In this document: in pieces, positions 34,293 through 46,984 of the stretch
Layout: each line of letters starts with the position of its first letter
How positions within the stretch are numbered: position 1 is the stretch's first letter
The notes under the pieces: generated by a model
Seen by the model: only the letters and a program-made list of their open reading frames with translations
What the model was told of the DNA's origin: nothing
Database searches by the model: none
Assembly (NCBI RefSeq): GCF_040183065.1
Contig: NC_091132.1
Coordinates: 164,700,102-164,764,101, forward strand
Direction of reading: 5' to 3'
Length of the DNA: 64,000 bases
DNA from: Periplaneta americana
Taxonomy: Eukaryota > Arthropoda > Insecta > Blattodea > Blattidae
Made by a program: the position numbers and the translations under genes

Positions 34293-35272
34293 ACTTACAA
34301 AATTCACCAATTTTGTGACCAGTAATCAAATTATTCGTTCATAGATGATTTCTGCTATAATACAGTTGTTAAATACTTATTCTATAACAGCCGCTTTCCA
34401 CGAGTTTGCCATGGCGCACTCGAAGGATCTGCTGGTGTGCGGCAGAATACCAAATGTGACTCAAGTCAGCCTTCAGTGAACACAGAGTAGGTGTGCAAGC
34501 AGCAGAGACGATAATGACTGACGCGCAGCTAGGATAGCTAGATCAGTAAAATTAGAATAATGTTCCAATCTTAAAAGTATCGTATTTTATTTGGATTTAT
34601 GAAAGAAAATGTTTCGTGCATTAAATACCTTAGCAAACATGTAATGATATTGTATGTTTTCGTATTTCCTCGGTAAGAAATTAAGAAAACATGCTTAAAT
34701 ATCAGACAGATATTGCTTTGGAATAGTTGTCTGTAATTAAATTTTACATTTCTATCATAACTTCAAGTAAAAATACAAAACTTATTAAAATTTCTTTTAA
34801 TAATATGTATTTGGTTCTCTTCTCAACCTTCCTTTCAACATGCGCCTGTTCACCATTCTTCTAATTATCATTCCTCGGTATGTTCACTCAAAAATAATTC
34901 ATATTCAACTGATAATATTTTATTCAGTGTATTCATGAATATACATTTATCTCATTTATTTGTATTTTATAGTACTCATGCCCTCCTAACCCTTCAAATT
35001 TATCCGCATGCCTGGAAACAACATCTTTAGATTATATGAGTGCATTGCAGAATTTTGAATTACACTTTCCGTGTCCCACATATGGTAAAAGTTTGAAAAA
35101 CGCTGTGCTATAAGCAAAAGAATTACCCTATGAAAAATCTGCCCCAAGAATTGTCTTGTGTTAGCTAAAATTCTACTAGGCCCAGTACTCTTTAAATGGA
35201 GTTCTGTGGCATCTAAAACAGACGCGCTTTTGTTAATGTGAATTATGCTATCTTTTTGTTCTGTGTTTTTAG
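34293..35272. other. Intron of gene II, nothing supported
   Basis: No gene, RNA or repeat was identified up to the exon 3 acceptor. Searched by eye for an exon 2 (PVPIDFPVMKSE-like) and none was seen. Confidence 0.5.
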
Positions 35273-35355
35273 GAAGAGCAGACTGAACTACACACAGTGA
35301 ATGAGGAGCCATGGGTGGAGGTAACGGCAGAGGACACCGAGGTTTTCACCGAAAG
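35273..35355 (+). CDS. C2H2 zinc-finger gene II, exon 3
   Basis: The 83-nt exon has acceptor GTGTTTTTAG (ends 35272) and donor GTGAGTG at 35356. It enters in phase 0 and leaves AG, which with the first G at 40750 makes Arg. The peptide starts EEQTELHTVNEEPWVEVTAE and ends DTEVFTE. Length, phase and ending match exon 3 of gene I at 1400-1482. Since exon 1 also ends in phase 0, exon 1 (23202) can join here directly without an exon 2. Confidence 0.85.
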
Positions 35356-36329
35356 GTGAGTGTGGTGTGTGAGTCTTCACTCAGGAGTTCATTGTGTTTG
35401 AAGTTTCCGCTTCCTTGAACTGTCTAAAAACACCTTCAGAAGAACTGTCCTTTTTTCTCTTTTTTCCTATTTTTCAATATAATTCCTTTGCTCCTGTCTC
35501 ATCTTCAGAGGAGCTATCTGTCTGAATCATCCAGCAATAATCTGTTATCACAACCACATTCCACTTCTCTTGGTATCCGGTTTCCATAATGTACTGTTGA
35601 ATCCTTTCTTAATGTTCTTCACTAAAAGTGCCTAGATTTTCAGGAAAGTAATGTAGATGGACTTGCTAGAAGTGGGCCTTTACACAGTATTGCAGTCCAG
35701 GACTTGAAACTCTCCAACATAATTTCTACAGTTATTTATAATTGAAGTCTTCATATTTCCCTAGGAAATTATGAACTAACATTTCGAGTTCATTGCAAGA
35801 GCTTTTCTGCTAATAGTTCATTATATTTACAAAGTCACTGTGTAACATTAATTTGCTTATTTGATTTATTCTTTTAATTATTTATTCTTTTTTTATTTGT
35901 TTGTTTATTAGTTTATTTATCTATTTAATTATTCATTAATTCATTAAATCATTGATTGGTTAATTGTTTAATTAATTAATTTGTATATTTATTTATTCAT
36001 TTGTTTATTTATTTATTTGTTTATTATTTGTTTATGTATTCTTTTATTTATTTGTTTATTTATTTCTTTAATCACTTATTGATTTATTCATTTATTTATC
36101 TGTTCGATCATTCATGCATTCTGACACAATCTTTCACTTTCTCACCACCAGAATTACAACTACAATAATACATACAGTGGTTCTGGAACAGTGTTGTTTC
36201 ATCAGGTTCTGATTTCTTTCTGTTTGGTCACTGTTTCCCCTTCCACTTCTTCCCCTTCAGTGTCCCACTCACACCAACTATGTTAGTATTCTATTCTTTA
36301 ACTTTTTTGTTAAATTTCACTGCTTGTAT
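35356..36329. other. Intron 3 of gene II, low-complexity ATTT-rich
   Basis: A stretch of about 260 bp (35860-36120) is dominated by TTTATTTA-type words, an old degenerate microsatellite. No gene is seen. Confidence 0.6.
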
Positions 36330-36395
36330 ATTTGTGACCTGGTAGAGTGTAAGAGAAGGCCCTATAGCCTTAACTCTGCCAATATAAATAATTCA

Positions 36396-36446
<51 letters not shown>
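36330..36446 (+). repeat. CR1-like LINE 3' tail
   Basis: TGGTAGAGTGTAAGAGAAGG and CCTTAACTCTGCCA, then an (ATT)n tail, match the 3' end of the LINE at 20517-21701. The coding part was not recognised. Confidence 0.75.
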
Positions 36447-36448
<2 letters not shown>

Positions 36449-36957
36449 GTTCCAGTGAATGAAGATTCTGTATTATCTTCCATATACCTGAGTTCATAAT
36501 TTAATGATTTGTAAATGAGCCTAACTTTTCCCATTCTTAAAAAAAAAAAAAAAACATATTGGCATTGAAGTGTTATGATGGAAACTGCAGTCACAATGCG
36601 TGATAACTACAATTGTGCGATTTTTCTTGCACACCTATGTGGTGAAATATGTAATAGGCCTGCAGATTATTCTGTGGTGGATATTAATAGCAAATGCTGT
36701 AATATCTTAGTGTGTGTAAATATTTTTTTAAATATGAAGTTAGAATTAAATCAAATTAAATTAGGAAGTTGGTCTGCAACATATGCGATTAGAAATGGAT
36801 TCCCCATTTGCCGATATTCCAAAACATAAAGAAATATCTCAGGAAGGTTTTTTAGAATGTTGCCACAAAAAGCCACATGCGCATCTGCTCTCCTCCGTTC
36901 CCCATTTGTCTTATAGTAATGTGTGCATCTCGGTGCCCTTAGGTGTTTCTTAGTAAG

Positions 36958-37110
36958 TTATTTTACGACGCTTTATCAACATCTTCGGTTATTTAGTGTC
37001 TGAATGAGATCAATGTGATAATGCTGGTGAAATGAGTCCGGGGTCCAACACCTTCATTTCATTCAGACGCTAAATAACCTGAGATGTTGACATAGCGTCG
37101 TAAAATAACC
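36958..37110. repeat. Foldback made of two SINE 3' ends
   Basis: The left half is a reverse family-1 SINE 3' end (TTTTACGACGCTTTATCAAC) and the right half is a forward one (GCGTCGTAAAATAACCCAAC). They meet near 37045 and form a hairpin of about 60-bp arms. Confidence 0.85.
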
Positions 37111-37324
37111 CAACAAAATAAAAAAATGAGGGGACTATGTTACACTAAACTCGGCATGCACAACATTAAAATTGCATATGTGTCAATATTCTGCAGTAAT
37201 AATTAACCATTGTCGTAGAATATTTCGCCATTACGAATGATTTTTAATAAAACTCTTTTTCTCGAAAGTATTGAATAACGCTAGTGATTGTCTTAATGCA
37301 AGACAAACGAAGAAGTACACTAGT

Positions 37325-37327
<3 letters not shown>

Positions 37328-37376
<49 letters not shown>

Positions 37377-37391
37377 TGATGATAATAGATG

Positions 37392-37423
<32 letters not shown>

Positions 37424-37430
37424 GATATCT
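37328..37430. repeat. (AAT)n/(GAT)n compound microsatellite
   Basis: About 15 AAT units are followed by GAT units with few interruptions. Confidence 0.96.
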
Positions 37431-38331
37431 GAAAGTAGAAGGCACTGGTACTTCACTATCAGCAGTTCAAACGAATTAGAGGGAACGAAATCTGAAGGAA
37501 AAACGCGGAACTGAAAACCGTCAACTTGCCAGAGTAAATTAACCAGATGAAGAATGTAGTTGGAAAGGAAAATTTTTTATTAAGAAATCCAGACAAAATT
37601 ATAAATTATAAATTCCATTAGATCACATTGAAATTCCGCATACTGATATTTGAAAAGTCATCAATCAATCTCAAATAAGACTGTAATATGCTTGACTTGA
37701 TTATAATCGGTGTACTCGATCAGTAATGCAAAATTAATGAAATAATTATCACTATACACAATGCTTAGTAATGGAACTATTCATCATTTTGTAGAAATGC
37801 GAGTCGAACCTACCGGCAGAAATTGTAATGAAGCTCCGAGTCCCACTCTTGACCATGCTATTTGCCAGCTTGTATAATCTCGTAAGCAACACTTTAGACA
37901 GAGGTTTATTAAAAGGGAAAGACAACTAAGTGTTTACTAACGTGGTGTAATCCTTATAAAATTTGATGCACAGGTGAAGACCAATATGCCGAGACAATTT
38001 TGATACTTCCAACATTAATCATAAATTAGTTATATAAGAATGTACAGTAACCTTTAAAAAGAATGAGACGATTCTTGGTTGTCGGAAGTTAAAGTTCTAC
38101 AGCGCGTTTCACTCGATATCGACGTACCAAGACAAATAGAACAAGAATTGTTACAAGGACCACAACAAGGACAAGGATTAGTTTAAGGATCACGAAGAAG
38201 ACAGCCATTTAAGGCCACGATTTCATAACATAGCTCGGGTAACAAAATATCATTGCTTCTCTGTACCGAATTGTAAATGCCTGCTATCGGATCTAGGCCC
38301 TACATTCTGGACTGCTGCTGTCACTGTCTTG

Positions 38332-38402
38332 TCTCGGTAGCTCATATAGTAGCGTGTCGGTTCCACCATATAGCCGAAATGTTTCGTGTTCGATCCCAGG
38401 TA
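38332..38402 (+). repeat. tRNA-like SINE head
   Basis: It shows an A-box-like TAGCTCATATAGTAGCGTG and a B-box GTGTTCGATCCC, followed by a T/A-rich tail. No acceptor stem. Confidence 0.45.
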
Positions 38403-40264
38403 AAACTATTTTTTTTATTGAGGTGTAATTGATTTGTTCAGAGTTCCTCGACTGTATAATTTTTCGAAAAATATGGAGAAATGAGGGATGACGATAATAC
38501 TTAGTGTAGACAATGACTATTTAGTGTGATATAGAATTATTGAAATAAGGGGCTTCTTGCACAGTAAGAGTTAATAAATCAACCCTAAATTAAATATTTA
38601 AATAACAGGATATAACAGGAAGTCCAATTATTGTTGCGAAACTAATCAAATTAAATCTAATTACGTTAAGTAAACAAATCCCAAGTTATGACACCACATT
38701 GCTACAGCTAAATTCTATGTTATTAACATAAGCATTGAATAGGTCCGTGCTTATGCGTTGGATGACATAACCAAACATCGAAAGTTCGAATGTTGCCGCG
38801 GAATGTAACTTCTTGCTTTTTATAATGTAAACCAGACTACTAACTACAATCATTCATATTCCTTACATTATTTATTAATATTTATAGCCAACATTGAATT
38901 TATAAAGAAAAGACTTTAGAAATCTCATATGGAATTTGTGATCTGTAGTGACATAAACATAGATTATCTCTCCTTGAAACTGGAGCCATTTTGCCACCAG
39001 CATACAAGCTGAAGTAGCACAGCCATTGATAAAAGTTTTGTACACAGAATTAGACTGAATTCCTATTCGACAGAACCTATAATCGATGGCTTGTCTGAAC
39101 ATGATAAATAAATCCTAAGTGTTTCCAATGTCACTGAACAATTTCAAAATATTAATTCAAAAACTAAAAAAGGGTCGTAATGCTGTATCTAGTGACTATT
39201 CACATTTATGTCTACAAAATGAATCTTGGAAAAACGTATATGATACTGGTACTACTGATATTAAGAGTAAATGTATTGTATTTTTCACTTTCATTTCAGA
39301 ATCACTTTAGTGGATGTTTTCCACTCAATATTGTGAAAAAATTCAAAAGTAAAAACATGTAGATAACGCAGGGACTTAAAAATCTCACGTATTAAAAAGA
39401 AAAATCTATATGTAATGAATTGCAATGTAATGATCCGCATGTTCTTAAATACTACAAGAAGTATGGTGTAATTTATCAAAAATTATGAAAGAGGGAAATA
39501 GAATACATTCGAATAGAAAAGTACAACATTCAGATAATGCAATTAAAGCTATTCGGAATATTATTGAAGTTAAACTTGTAGATATTCTAAGAAAGAAAAT
39601 ATTTTTTCATTAAAACCAGTGATTATAAAGTAGAGGATCCCAAATCTATTGCAAATTCTTTTAATGTCTTATAGTATATAGTACAGAAATATTATTGACA
39701 TTCAAGATTTAGCAAAAAATACTGCAATTGGTTATTTAAGAGATGCATTTAATAATTAGTATTAATATATGTAATTAGTCAATAACTGCAAAAGTGCTTT
39801 TTCATTCAATCATAACATGAATAAAATTGAATGAACATTAAATTAGACACTATTGGAAACACGTAGGTAAAATAGTTAAAATCAACTGAAGGGGTGAGAA
39901 TGAAATAATCCAAAGCCACACTTTTAACAAAAATTTTTCAGTTCCAGTGCATTTCTTACACATATGGGAAAGCTACTAATAAAATATTGTAATAATTACT
40001 CAACAAATGACATAGCCTAAGGACTCTAAACCTGTGTAAAAGTTTGTCTGTGTGGCTTAGGAATATTTTTAATTTCATTTTAATTGTTAGTTTTTAATAT
40101 ATATATGCATTTACATTGTATGTGTGTGTATGTATAAATGCATTCATTAGATTAACGTTTACAATATTATAACTTGTTATTTTTTTATTGTCTGTGATCA
40201 TTAACACTTATAACTTGTAAAACTCTATTTCAAAGTTATTTAAACAAAAAAAAAATCGTTGTGT

Positions 40265-40345
40265 AGACTAGGAATCGAACTCGCACTCTTCTACACGAGA
40301 CGCAGAAGTCTTAGAGACTGAGCTATGGAAACGACACGAAAGCTT
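40265..40345 (-). repeat. tRNA-like SINE head, reverse
   Basis: On the minus strand ATAGCTCAGTCTCTAAGA and, 30 bases later, GAGTTCGATTCCTAG resemble the two pol III boxes, and a run of T follows. The acceptor arms do not pair, so a tRNA gene is unlikely. Confidence 0.5.
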
Positions 40346-40749
40346 TCCTTTCTTTGCGGAGTGTCGATCTAGTCATGAAGGTCCATTTTCGATTTAACTA
40401 CACGATTTATGTATATATTTATCTTTTATTTACGTAATATCATATTTTTGCAGTTTTTGAAGTGAATTGCGGAACGATGCTAGTAAGAAACCAAATAGCC
40501 TGAATTTAAGTAACTCAATATTCGTTATCTTGTGTATCAGTGCTCTGGTCTCTTATCATGCTCAGTGTCTTACATCTGAAACTTAGGAATATTCAATCGT
40601 CTCATGCTTTTCTAGGGAAACTGTACGTCTATGTATCTCTAATAGTAATATACCTTCCCATGTAATAGGTTTGCTTGGATTTGAATATTGAATAATTCAG
40701 TATATGTTTATTGCAACTATTCTATAGACTGATAGTTTATTTCCTTTAG

Positions 40750-41659
40750 GATTGCAGGTACCTTTGAGAGGTCAAATTCCGGTCACCTAAGAATTCATGA
40801 ACACCTACATACAGGCGAGAAACGTTTGATATGTGAAATCTGTGGCATGTCTTTGTCGGATATGACTGCCATGAGAAGCCATGAACGCCACCACACAGAC
40901 GAGAAACCTTTCAAATGCAATGTTTGTGGAAAGTCTTTTCCAATACTTCATGGCTTAAAACTTCATGAGCGTGTGCATACAGGCGAGAAACCTCACAAGT
41001 GTGATGATTGTGGCATGTGTTTCTCGCAATCTAGTAACCTGAAGAAAAACAAATTATTGCACACTGGAGGGAAACCGTTCAAGTGTGATGTTTGCGACAA
41101 GTGTTTCTCCCAGTCGCGTTACCTGAAGACACACAAGTTATTGCACACTGGAGAGAAACCTTTCAAGTGTGATGTTTGTGACAAATGTTTCCCGTTGTCG
41201 CGTTACCTGAAGACACACAAGTTATTGCACACTGGAGAGAAACTTTTCAAGTGCGATATATGTGACAAATGGTTTTCCCAGACTGGTAATCTCAATGCGC
41301 ACAAATTATTGCACACTGGAGAAAAACCTTTCAATTGTGGTGTTTGTGATATCTCTTTCTCGCAATTTAAAAACTTAAAGTCCCATTTACGCCATCACAC
41401 TGGCGAGAAACCTTACAAATGCAATTTTTGTGATAAGTCTTTCACTACGTCTGGTAACGTAAAACGTCATGAACGCCAGCATACAGGCGAGAAACCTTTC
41501 AAATGTGATGTCTGTGGTAATTGTTTCTCTCAGACTGCTGGCTTAAGATATCATAAACGCCTTCACACAGGCGAGAAACCTTTCAAATGTGATGTTTGTA
41601 GTAAGTGTTTTACAAGTTCTAGTAACCTAAAGAGTCATGAACGCCTGCATAAATCCTAG
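40750..41659 (+). CDS. C2H2 zinc-finger gene II, terminal finger exon
   Basis: Probable nuclear DNA-binding protein. The acceptor TTTCCTTTAG ends at 40749; the first base completes Arg with exon 3, then [20 protein letters not shown], a half finger lacking its Cys pair. Ten fingers follow, starting [10 protein letters not shown] and ending [13 protein letters not shown], joined by HTGEKPFKC linkers. Nine have both Cys and both His. Finger 3 ([21 protein letters not shown] without its last His-pair member: first His is Asn) is likely weak. Fingers 4 and 5 are near duplicates. TAG lies where the next linker's Glu codon would be (HKS-stop), and finger code continues after it. The exon is shorter than that of gene I and its finger sequences differ, so the paralogues have diverged. 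Confidence 0.87.
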
Positions 41660-42125
41660 AAACCTTTCAAATGTGATATTTGTGGTAAGTATTTCTCTCA
41701 CTTCGGTGGTCTAAATGTTCATGAACGCCGCCGGCATGGAGACGAAAAATCTTTGAATTGAGATGTTCGTATTGATCATCTCATTCAAGCAGTTTAAAAC
41801 CCACACACTGGCTACAAAAATTCTAATTATAATGAGTGACAAAAGAATTTCGCTAGCATATATAGTTTAAGTGTTCATGAACTCAGACATATTCTCAAAA
41901 ACCCTTATGTAAGTTTTGTGGTTAGTATTTGTGTCGGTAGTGTTACCCAAAAAGTTATGAACGCCCATAGGTGAAAATTCTTTGAAATGTGATGTCTCTC
42001 TAACGTGTTTCTTTTGCAAGACTATTTGAAGTATGTTTTCAAACATACTGACGAAAAGATTTGGTAATGCGATGTCTGTGAAATGTGTATATCTCAATCC
42101 TGTAAGCTAAGAACTTCATGAACTC
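41660..42125 (+). pseudogene. Decayed finger repeats downstream of gene II stop
   Basis: Directly after TAG the frame continues KPFKCDICGKYFSHFGGLN with HERRRHGDEKS, a nearly whole finger, then a stop. Four or so further units to about 42125 are recognisable only by words such as AGTTTAAGTGTTCATGAAC and GTGATGTCT, with many frame changes. The ancestral array had at least 15 fingers. Confidence 0.85.
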
Positions 42126-42459
42126 AATCTTGGGCGAGAGCTTTTAGGACTTGTCCACAATAAACCGGAAACGGAACGACAGAAGAACGGGAAAATGTTA
42201 AATACATACATTGAAACTGGACATTTGCCATTAAAGGGAAACTTGCACGGATCATGAAACTTAATTACTGTGTTGTCATCTTGTAAGTACCTTTTCATCG
42301 TATTTGTTGTAGCAAGAAGGGCGTAACATGACATCTTCATACATCCTGTGTAACTCAGAAATTCAATAGGATTATTTTCAGTATTCTACGTTTATCTGAA
42401 CAGATTACCACGTGATTTGAATTCTTAAATATTTTGTCATGAATTTTGAAGTTATGTTT

Positions 42460-42960
42460 ATGTTAACTGCCTTGTACTCATGAGAGGACGCCATTGGTAA
42501 TTTATGCTCAAATAACATCTAAATGCGTAATGTCGACTTTACATATCGTTATTGACATTCTTATCGACATGCATTGTCGTTTCAGTTCTTGGGTTATTGT
42601 GGATTAAGAAATAATTGTAGTAGGTAAATCTAAAAATTTTATTAAAGTAACCCTAATTTTACATATTTATCGAGTTATGTCCTATTTGTACTCATTCATG
42701 CCCTGTGAAATATAAACCACGGTGAGATGTACTTCTTCATGACCTATGATATATAAAAAAGGGTAAAATGAGGCTTTGTGCTACAAGACTACGATATATA
42801 ACGTGCTATGTGAACTATAGTGTACTAAGTGTAATTGGGTGAAAGAAAGTGAATCAATATGCATATGGAAACAAATTATTGTCTTCAACTCTATCATACA
42901 AAAAAATTAATAATCTATACATATTCATTCAACAATATACTCTCCTTAAAATAATAAAAA
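42460..42960 (+). other. 3' flank of zinc-finger gene II, conserved with gene I
   Basis: Paralogue of 10030-10490. Together with the fossil fingers it shows that gene and downstream DNA were copied as one unit. Confidence 0.7.
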
Positions 42961-45900
42961 ATATAAATTACTTGAAGTAACAGTTTGCGGTTTGTTAGAT
43001 TTTCTTAAAAAAATAGGAGACGCAAGATTAATTTCTTTTTGCAGAAATAAACTGTTGAGTTCCGAAGTATATGCTCCTATGCAAGAGTGTGTCAGCAAAA
43101 TAGCACAACCCATTTGTAGTGGCAGTAATGTGTAACCCTGCAGTAGTGTCGAATGTGACATTGAAGTTACTGAAATGGAGAAAAATTAATTTATTATCCA
43201 TTTCAACGAGACATTAAAAAATGTTGGCGACAAACGTAGTCCACTGAAGGAGAAAAGTTTGTTTACAAAACTATTCGCAGAGCGAAGTGCAAAATATAAG
43301 CAGAACATTGAGATATAAAAATGTTGAACGGAAGGAGAATACCGAGTCGTAACAAGATAACAGGGAAGATGTTTTTGACAACATGGAGAAAAATGTTTCT
43401 AATACAAAAGATAGATGTTACGGAATTCGAATTTCAACATTGCAGCCTTTGTCTCGGACAATAATGCAAATTGGAAAACTTTAATTACAATAAACATATG
43501 TTGCAAACCACCAAAGGGCTGTTATCTGTGCATTTCGAATTGGCGGCTCAAGGTCAAGGAACGGACTGCATTTGCTATGTGCGATCACCCCAATCCTGAT
43601 CCATTCTCGTCAACTAATGTCAGCTGGGACAGCCGGAATTACCAGTGCTTTAGTTCACAGTTTTCGGTTTAGTGGCTCGTGCGTGTTTTGTACGTGACCT
43701 TGATCCCCAGTTCGATAATAGTAAAACAGAATTAGTAGCATTGGGTACTCCACACAGGTAGAAAATCTGAAATCTCTGCTATAGGCTGTTATGAAACTAT
43801 TGACATATTTCTACGGGTCACAGGATATCAGTCAAGCTATGCCTGTTGGGAAGGATTTTGTCCCAGTTAGAAAGGTTGATTAGAAAATGAAAGTAACACC
43901 GTGCTGTTTCATCTGACGAATATGAGCCACCATAACACAATGCTATTCTTACCTCAAAAACGTGCAGTATATGCCATATGTTTGTAACAGTATGTATGAA
44001 AAGACTGTATAATAATTAGAGTAATAAGGGTACAGTAAATTATTTGTGTACTTGTTTGTGTTCTTGAGTTTTGTAATTACGTGTGAGTTTCTCAGTGCCT
44101 GTTATCCCCAGAATGCTATCGTCATTGAGTGGTACTGAATTTGCTACTATTATTACTAATTGTGTAATAGGGGAAAAAATTGTTTTTGAGCTCTATGTCA
44201 GTTTCAGAATGTAATATTTATTTCCTTCTCTCTTTGTAATTTTATATGTTTAGGTTGACTTTTTGTTTCAAATCTTTATTTTAAGAAAATAAGCAAAGGT
44301 GAAATATAAAATCATATAGACCTAACTACAAGAAAATTTTTCTGATTATAATTAATTGTCTTTGGTTTCTTTACTATTTTTGTTTTTGTTTCTAATTTCC
44401 ATTCATATCGAGTAAATTGACAGGAAAAAAAAAAGTAATAAATCTACCCACAAGAAAATATTTGTGAATATAATTTAATTGCTTTCCTTATTTTATTTAT
44501 TTGCTTTCTTTGTTTGTTGATTAATTTTCATTAAATGTAAAACAACGGATTGTTATGAATCATGGTTTTAGTGGCAGCCCTAGAATGCACCGACCAATCT
44601 GCAAACATGTTTGATACAACATATTGTGCTGAGCATTATCGTGCTACTGTGTTTAACTGATCAGCTACATTTGAATTGATGATAAAGATACGCGAGAGCA
44701 GCTCAGGCAGGAAGGAAAACTTTCTCTTATAAGAAGAGTCTGGGAAATTTGGCTTCAAAATTCTATTACAGATTTATTGCTGGATTTTCAGAATAGGAAT
44801 TCTCTCCAGCTTCAACTGGAGGTGTTTTGGTCGAATTTCGTTCACTTTCTTTCCTGAATATGTGGTGAGTTCCCCGTTTTGTGTTTTCTTGCTTCTTTTC
44901 CTTCTTTCTCCATTCGCTCGTTTCCTTCAGTTTAATCTCCATCTCTCGTGCTGGATCTTCCATTGATATTTGACCTTGAGCTGCAACTTCATCCCGATAA
45001 GTATTCTGGAGCCTTGTCACTGTCACAGACTTCATCGTCAAACTCTGCATTGTCTTCAGCAGTACCATCTGAACTTTCATCTATAATTCGCAGGATCATC
45101 ACGTAAGTTTTCATCCTTTGTTACTGTGTTAGATAAAATACAGTTACAACAAAATAAATATAAACTGCACTGACAGAAATTATTTTTATTAATATTTAAA
45201 TCTGATGTTTACATATCTTTTAATAACTTGGCTGAGCGTGTAAGTTGCAACCTGCTGTCACGACTGCTAGTCAGCAACTAACAGATGGAGGTATAGCTAG
45301 AAGGAGGAGGGGCTCGTTCGGTGTAAAATGTAGTGAGGATGGATTGATGACCCATTTATACGTCAAAATTACGTAGGGTTAATGTAGGTATATATTAAGG
45401 AAATTAAATAGGTACAATATGCTTAACACGTGTCCTTTTACGAAATATAGTGACGTCCATCAGTATTCCTTTGCAAGGACATTATATAATCGGCAGATGA
45501 GATAACTGGTTTGAATAATATTTATACATTTTATATTCTGCTCCGCATTATGAAGACAAAAAAATATATTTTATTTTCCGTTACATCTTAGTCTAGCCTC
45601 GTAGTTAATAGAGGTTATAGCTAACGTTTACTAAAGTAAGTGATATTGCTGAGGAAGTCAATCAATGACAATTCCCATGTTGCTGATGAGCTCGAAGTCT
45701 ATGCGGAAATAATGTATGTTGAATAAAGCTCAAATTTTGGACGTCAGAATCGTTGAGTGATCTTTACTGTATTGTATTTATTGCATTCCATGATATTCGT
45801 ACATCATTTCACAGCTAAAATATGGAACATGTAAAAAAAAAATAAAACCTTAATAGTACTACAAAGTGTTAATTCTTAATCACAATCTAGTTGAAATATA

Positions 45901-46538
45901 TACAAAAGTGTTTTCCAGTATACTAGAACAACACACGGGGTTAGTATTGATAATTAATACTAGTAAATATCCATGCATAAAATACATATACAGATTAAAA
46001 GACGTGAGAAATTAAGCCTATGTACTCACTGATTCACTTTACAAATTCTTTACATTGTTAACTTTTTAGGAAATTAGGCACTCTTTTAATTTTGTCCTAC
46101 ACAGAGCACAGAAGGAGCAAATAGTCCCACGAAGGAAGCGCAAAAAATATAATTGGATAGAATATAGCCTGACGAAAGAGTACGCATGGAGATATCGGCA
46201 GAGATGACCTCGGAAGACTTGGAGGTGAAGTTTAGAAGAGATGCAAGAGACTAGAACATGCCGGGCAGCCTAAACTTATTGGATAAAAATATAGAGAAAA
46301 GTGGAAAAGATTTGTTGCGGCCTTTTAGGCCTACTCTAGTGGGAGTAACGGTATTTAATAGATTAAATTAGGATTTTATTTTTCATTTTTCATATTTCTA
46401 TTATTTTAGCTATGATAAAGCAAGTGTTTCGCAATACAAATTCTGAAGAATATTACGTATGGGTTACCAGTAACATAAAACTGTGCTAGATTTAACGCTA
46501 TTTATCTATCGTCTGTCTTAAATGCTTTGTGGCTAACA
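42961..46538. other. Intergenic, no supported gene
   Basis: Contains only short frames. The longest, on the minus strand at 44766-45080 (104 codons, Lys/Glu-rich, with EMEIKLKETSEWRKKEKK), is compositionally biased and unrecognised; a decayed transposon piece is possible. No RNA or repeat ends were resolved. Confidence 0.4.
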
Positions 46539-46957
46539 TGCCAACACATAATTGTATCACCGTCACTTCAACACCTGGAAAGCCGTCAGAATCCATTAAA
46601 ATTAAAAAAAAAAGTAAATAAAACCCATTGAATATATCTATATAGAAATAAAAAGCCAATTTTAACACAAGTTACTTAACAATCTTGATTAAAATAATAA
46701 TTCTTTAACCTCTGACTTGTTTACGAGGATATCTGAAATGGGAATTCTTTAACATGAGACGGCACGGGCAGGGCTGTTCAAAGAAAAAGTAAAATCGTTC
46801 AACAATTAAACAATTAAAAACAACAGCTGAAAAGTCAAAAGGCGATGTAGATCGTAATTTGCGCCACAAAATCCATCATCCGTCAAAGCCATTTTTTTTC
46901 CGGCCGCTAAGTTGAAATTCAGTCACTTTGACGGCATTTCCGTCCCGTTGGAAACAA
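46539..46957. mobile_element. Non-autonomous hAT, relative of 16886-18006, inverted
   Basis: Both ends match the CAGTGTTGCCAAC family in inverse order: TGCCAACACATAATTGTATC at left, and GACGGCATTTCCGTCCCGTT at right. The possible 8-bp duplications are GGCTAACA (46531-46538) and TGCTAACA (46958-46965), with one mismatch. It lacks the nested pogo-like element, so it shows the uninterrupted interior. Confidence 0.8.
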
Positions 46958-46984
46958 TGCTAACACGACAGCGCATCTCTGGAG

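Larger units (their letters stand above)
37431..40749. other. Intron 3 of gene II, mostly featureless
   Basis: AT-rich sequence with short random frames. Two tRNA-like pieces (38332-38402 and 40265-40345) are listed separately. Nothing else is supported. Confidence 0.5.

Noticed and set aside
35860-36120. Possible regulatory array of repeated TTTATTTA words
   Set aside because: A degenerate AT-rich simple repeat explains it.
40265-40345. A tRNA gene on the minus strand
   Set aside because: Pol III box-like words are present but acceptor arms do not pair and the anticodon arm is irregular; called a SINE head instead.
44766-45080. 104-codon Lys/Glu-rich minus-strand frame
   Set aside because: Biased composition, no recognisable motif, no paralogue in the window; insufficient to call a gene.
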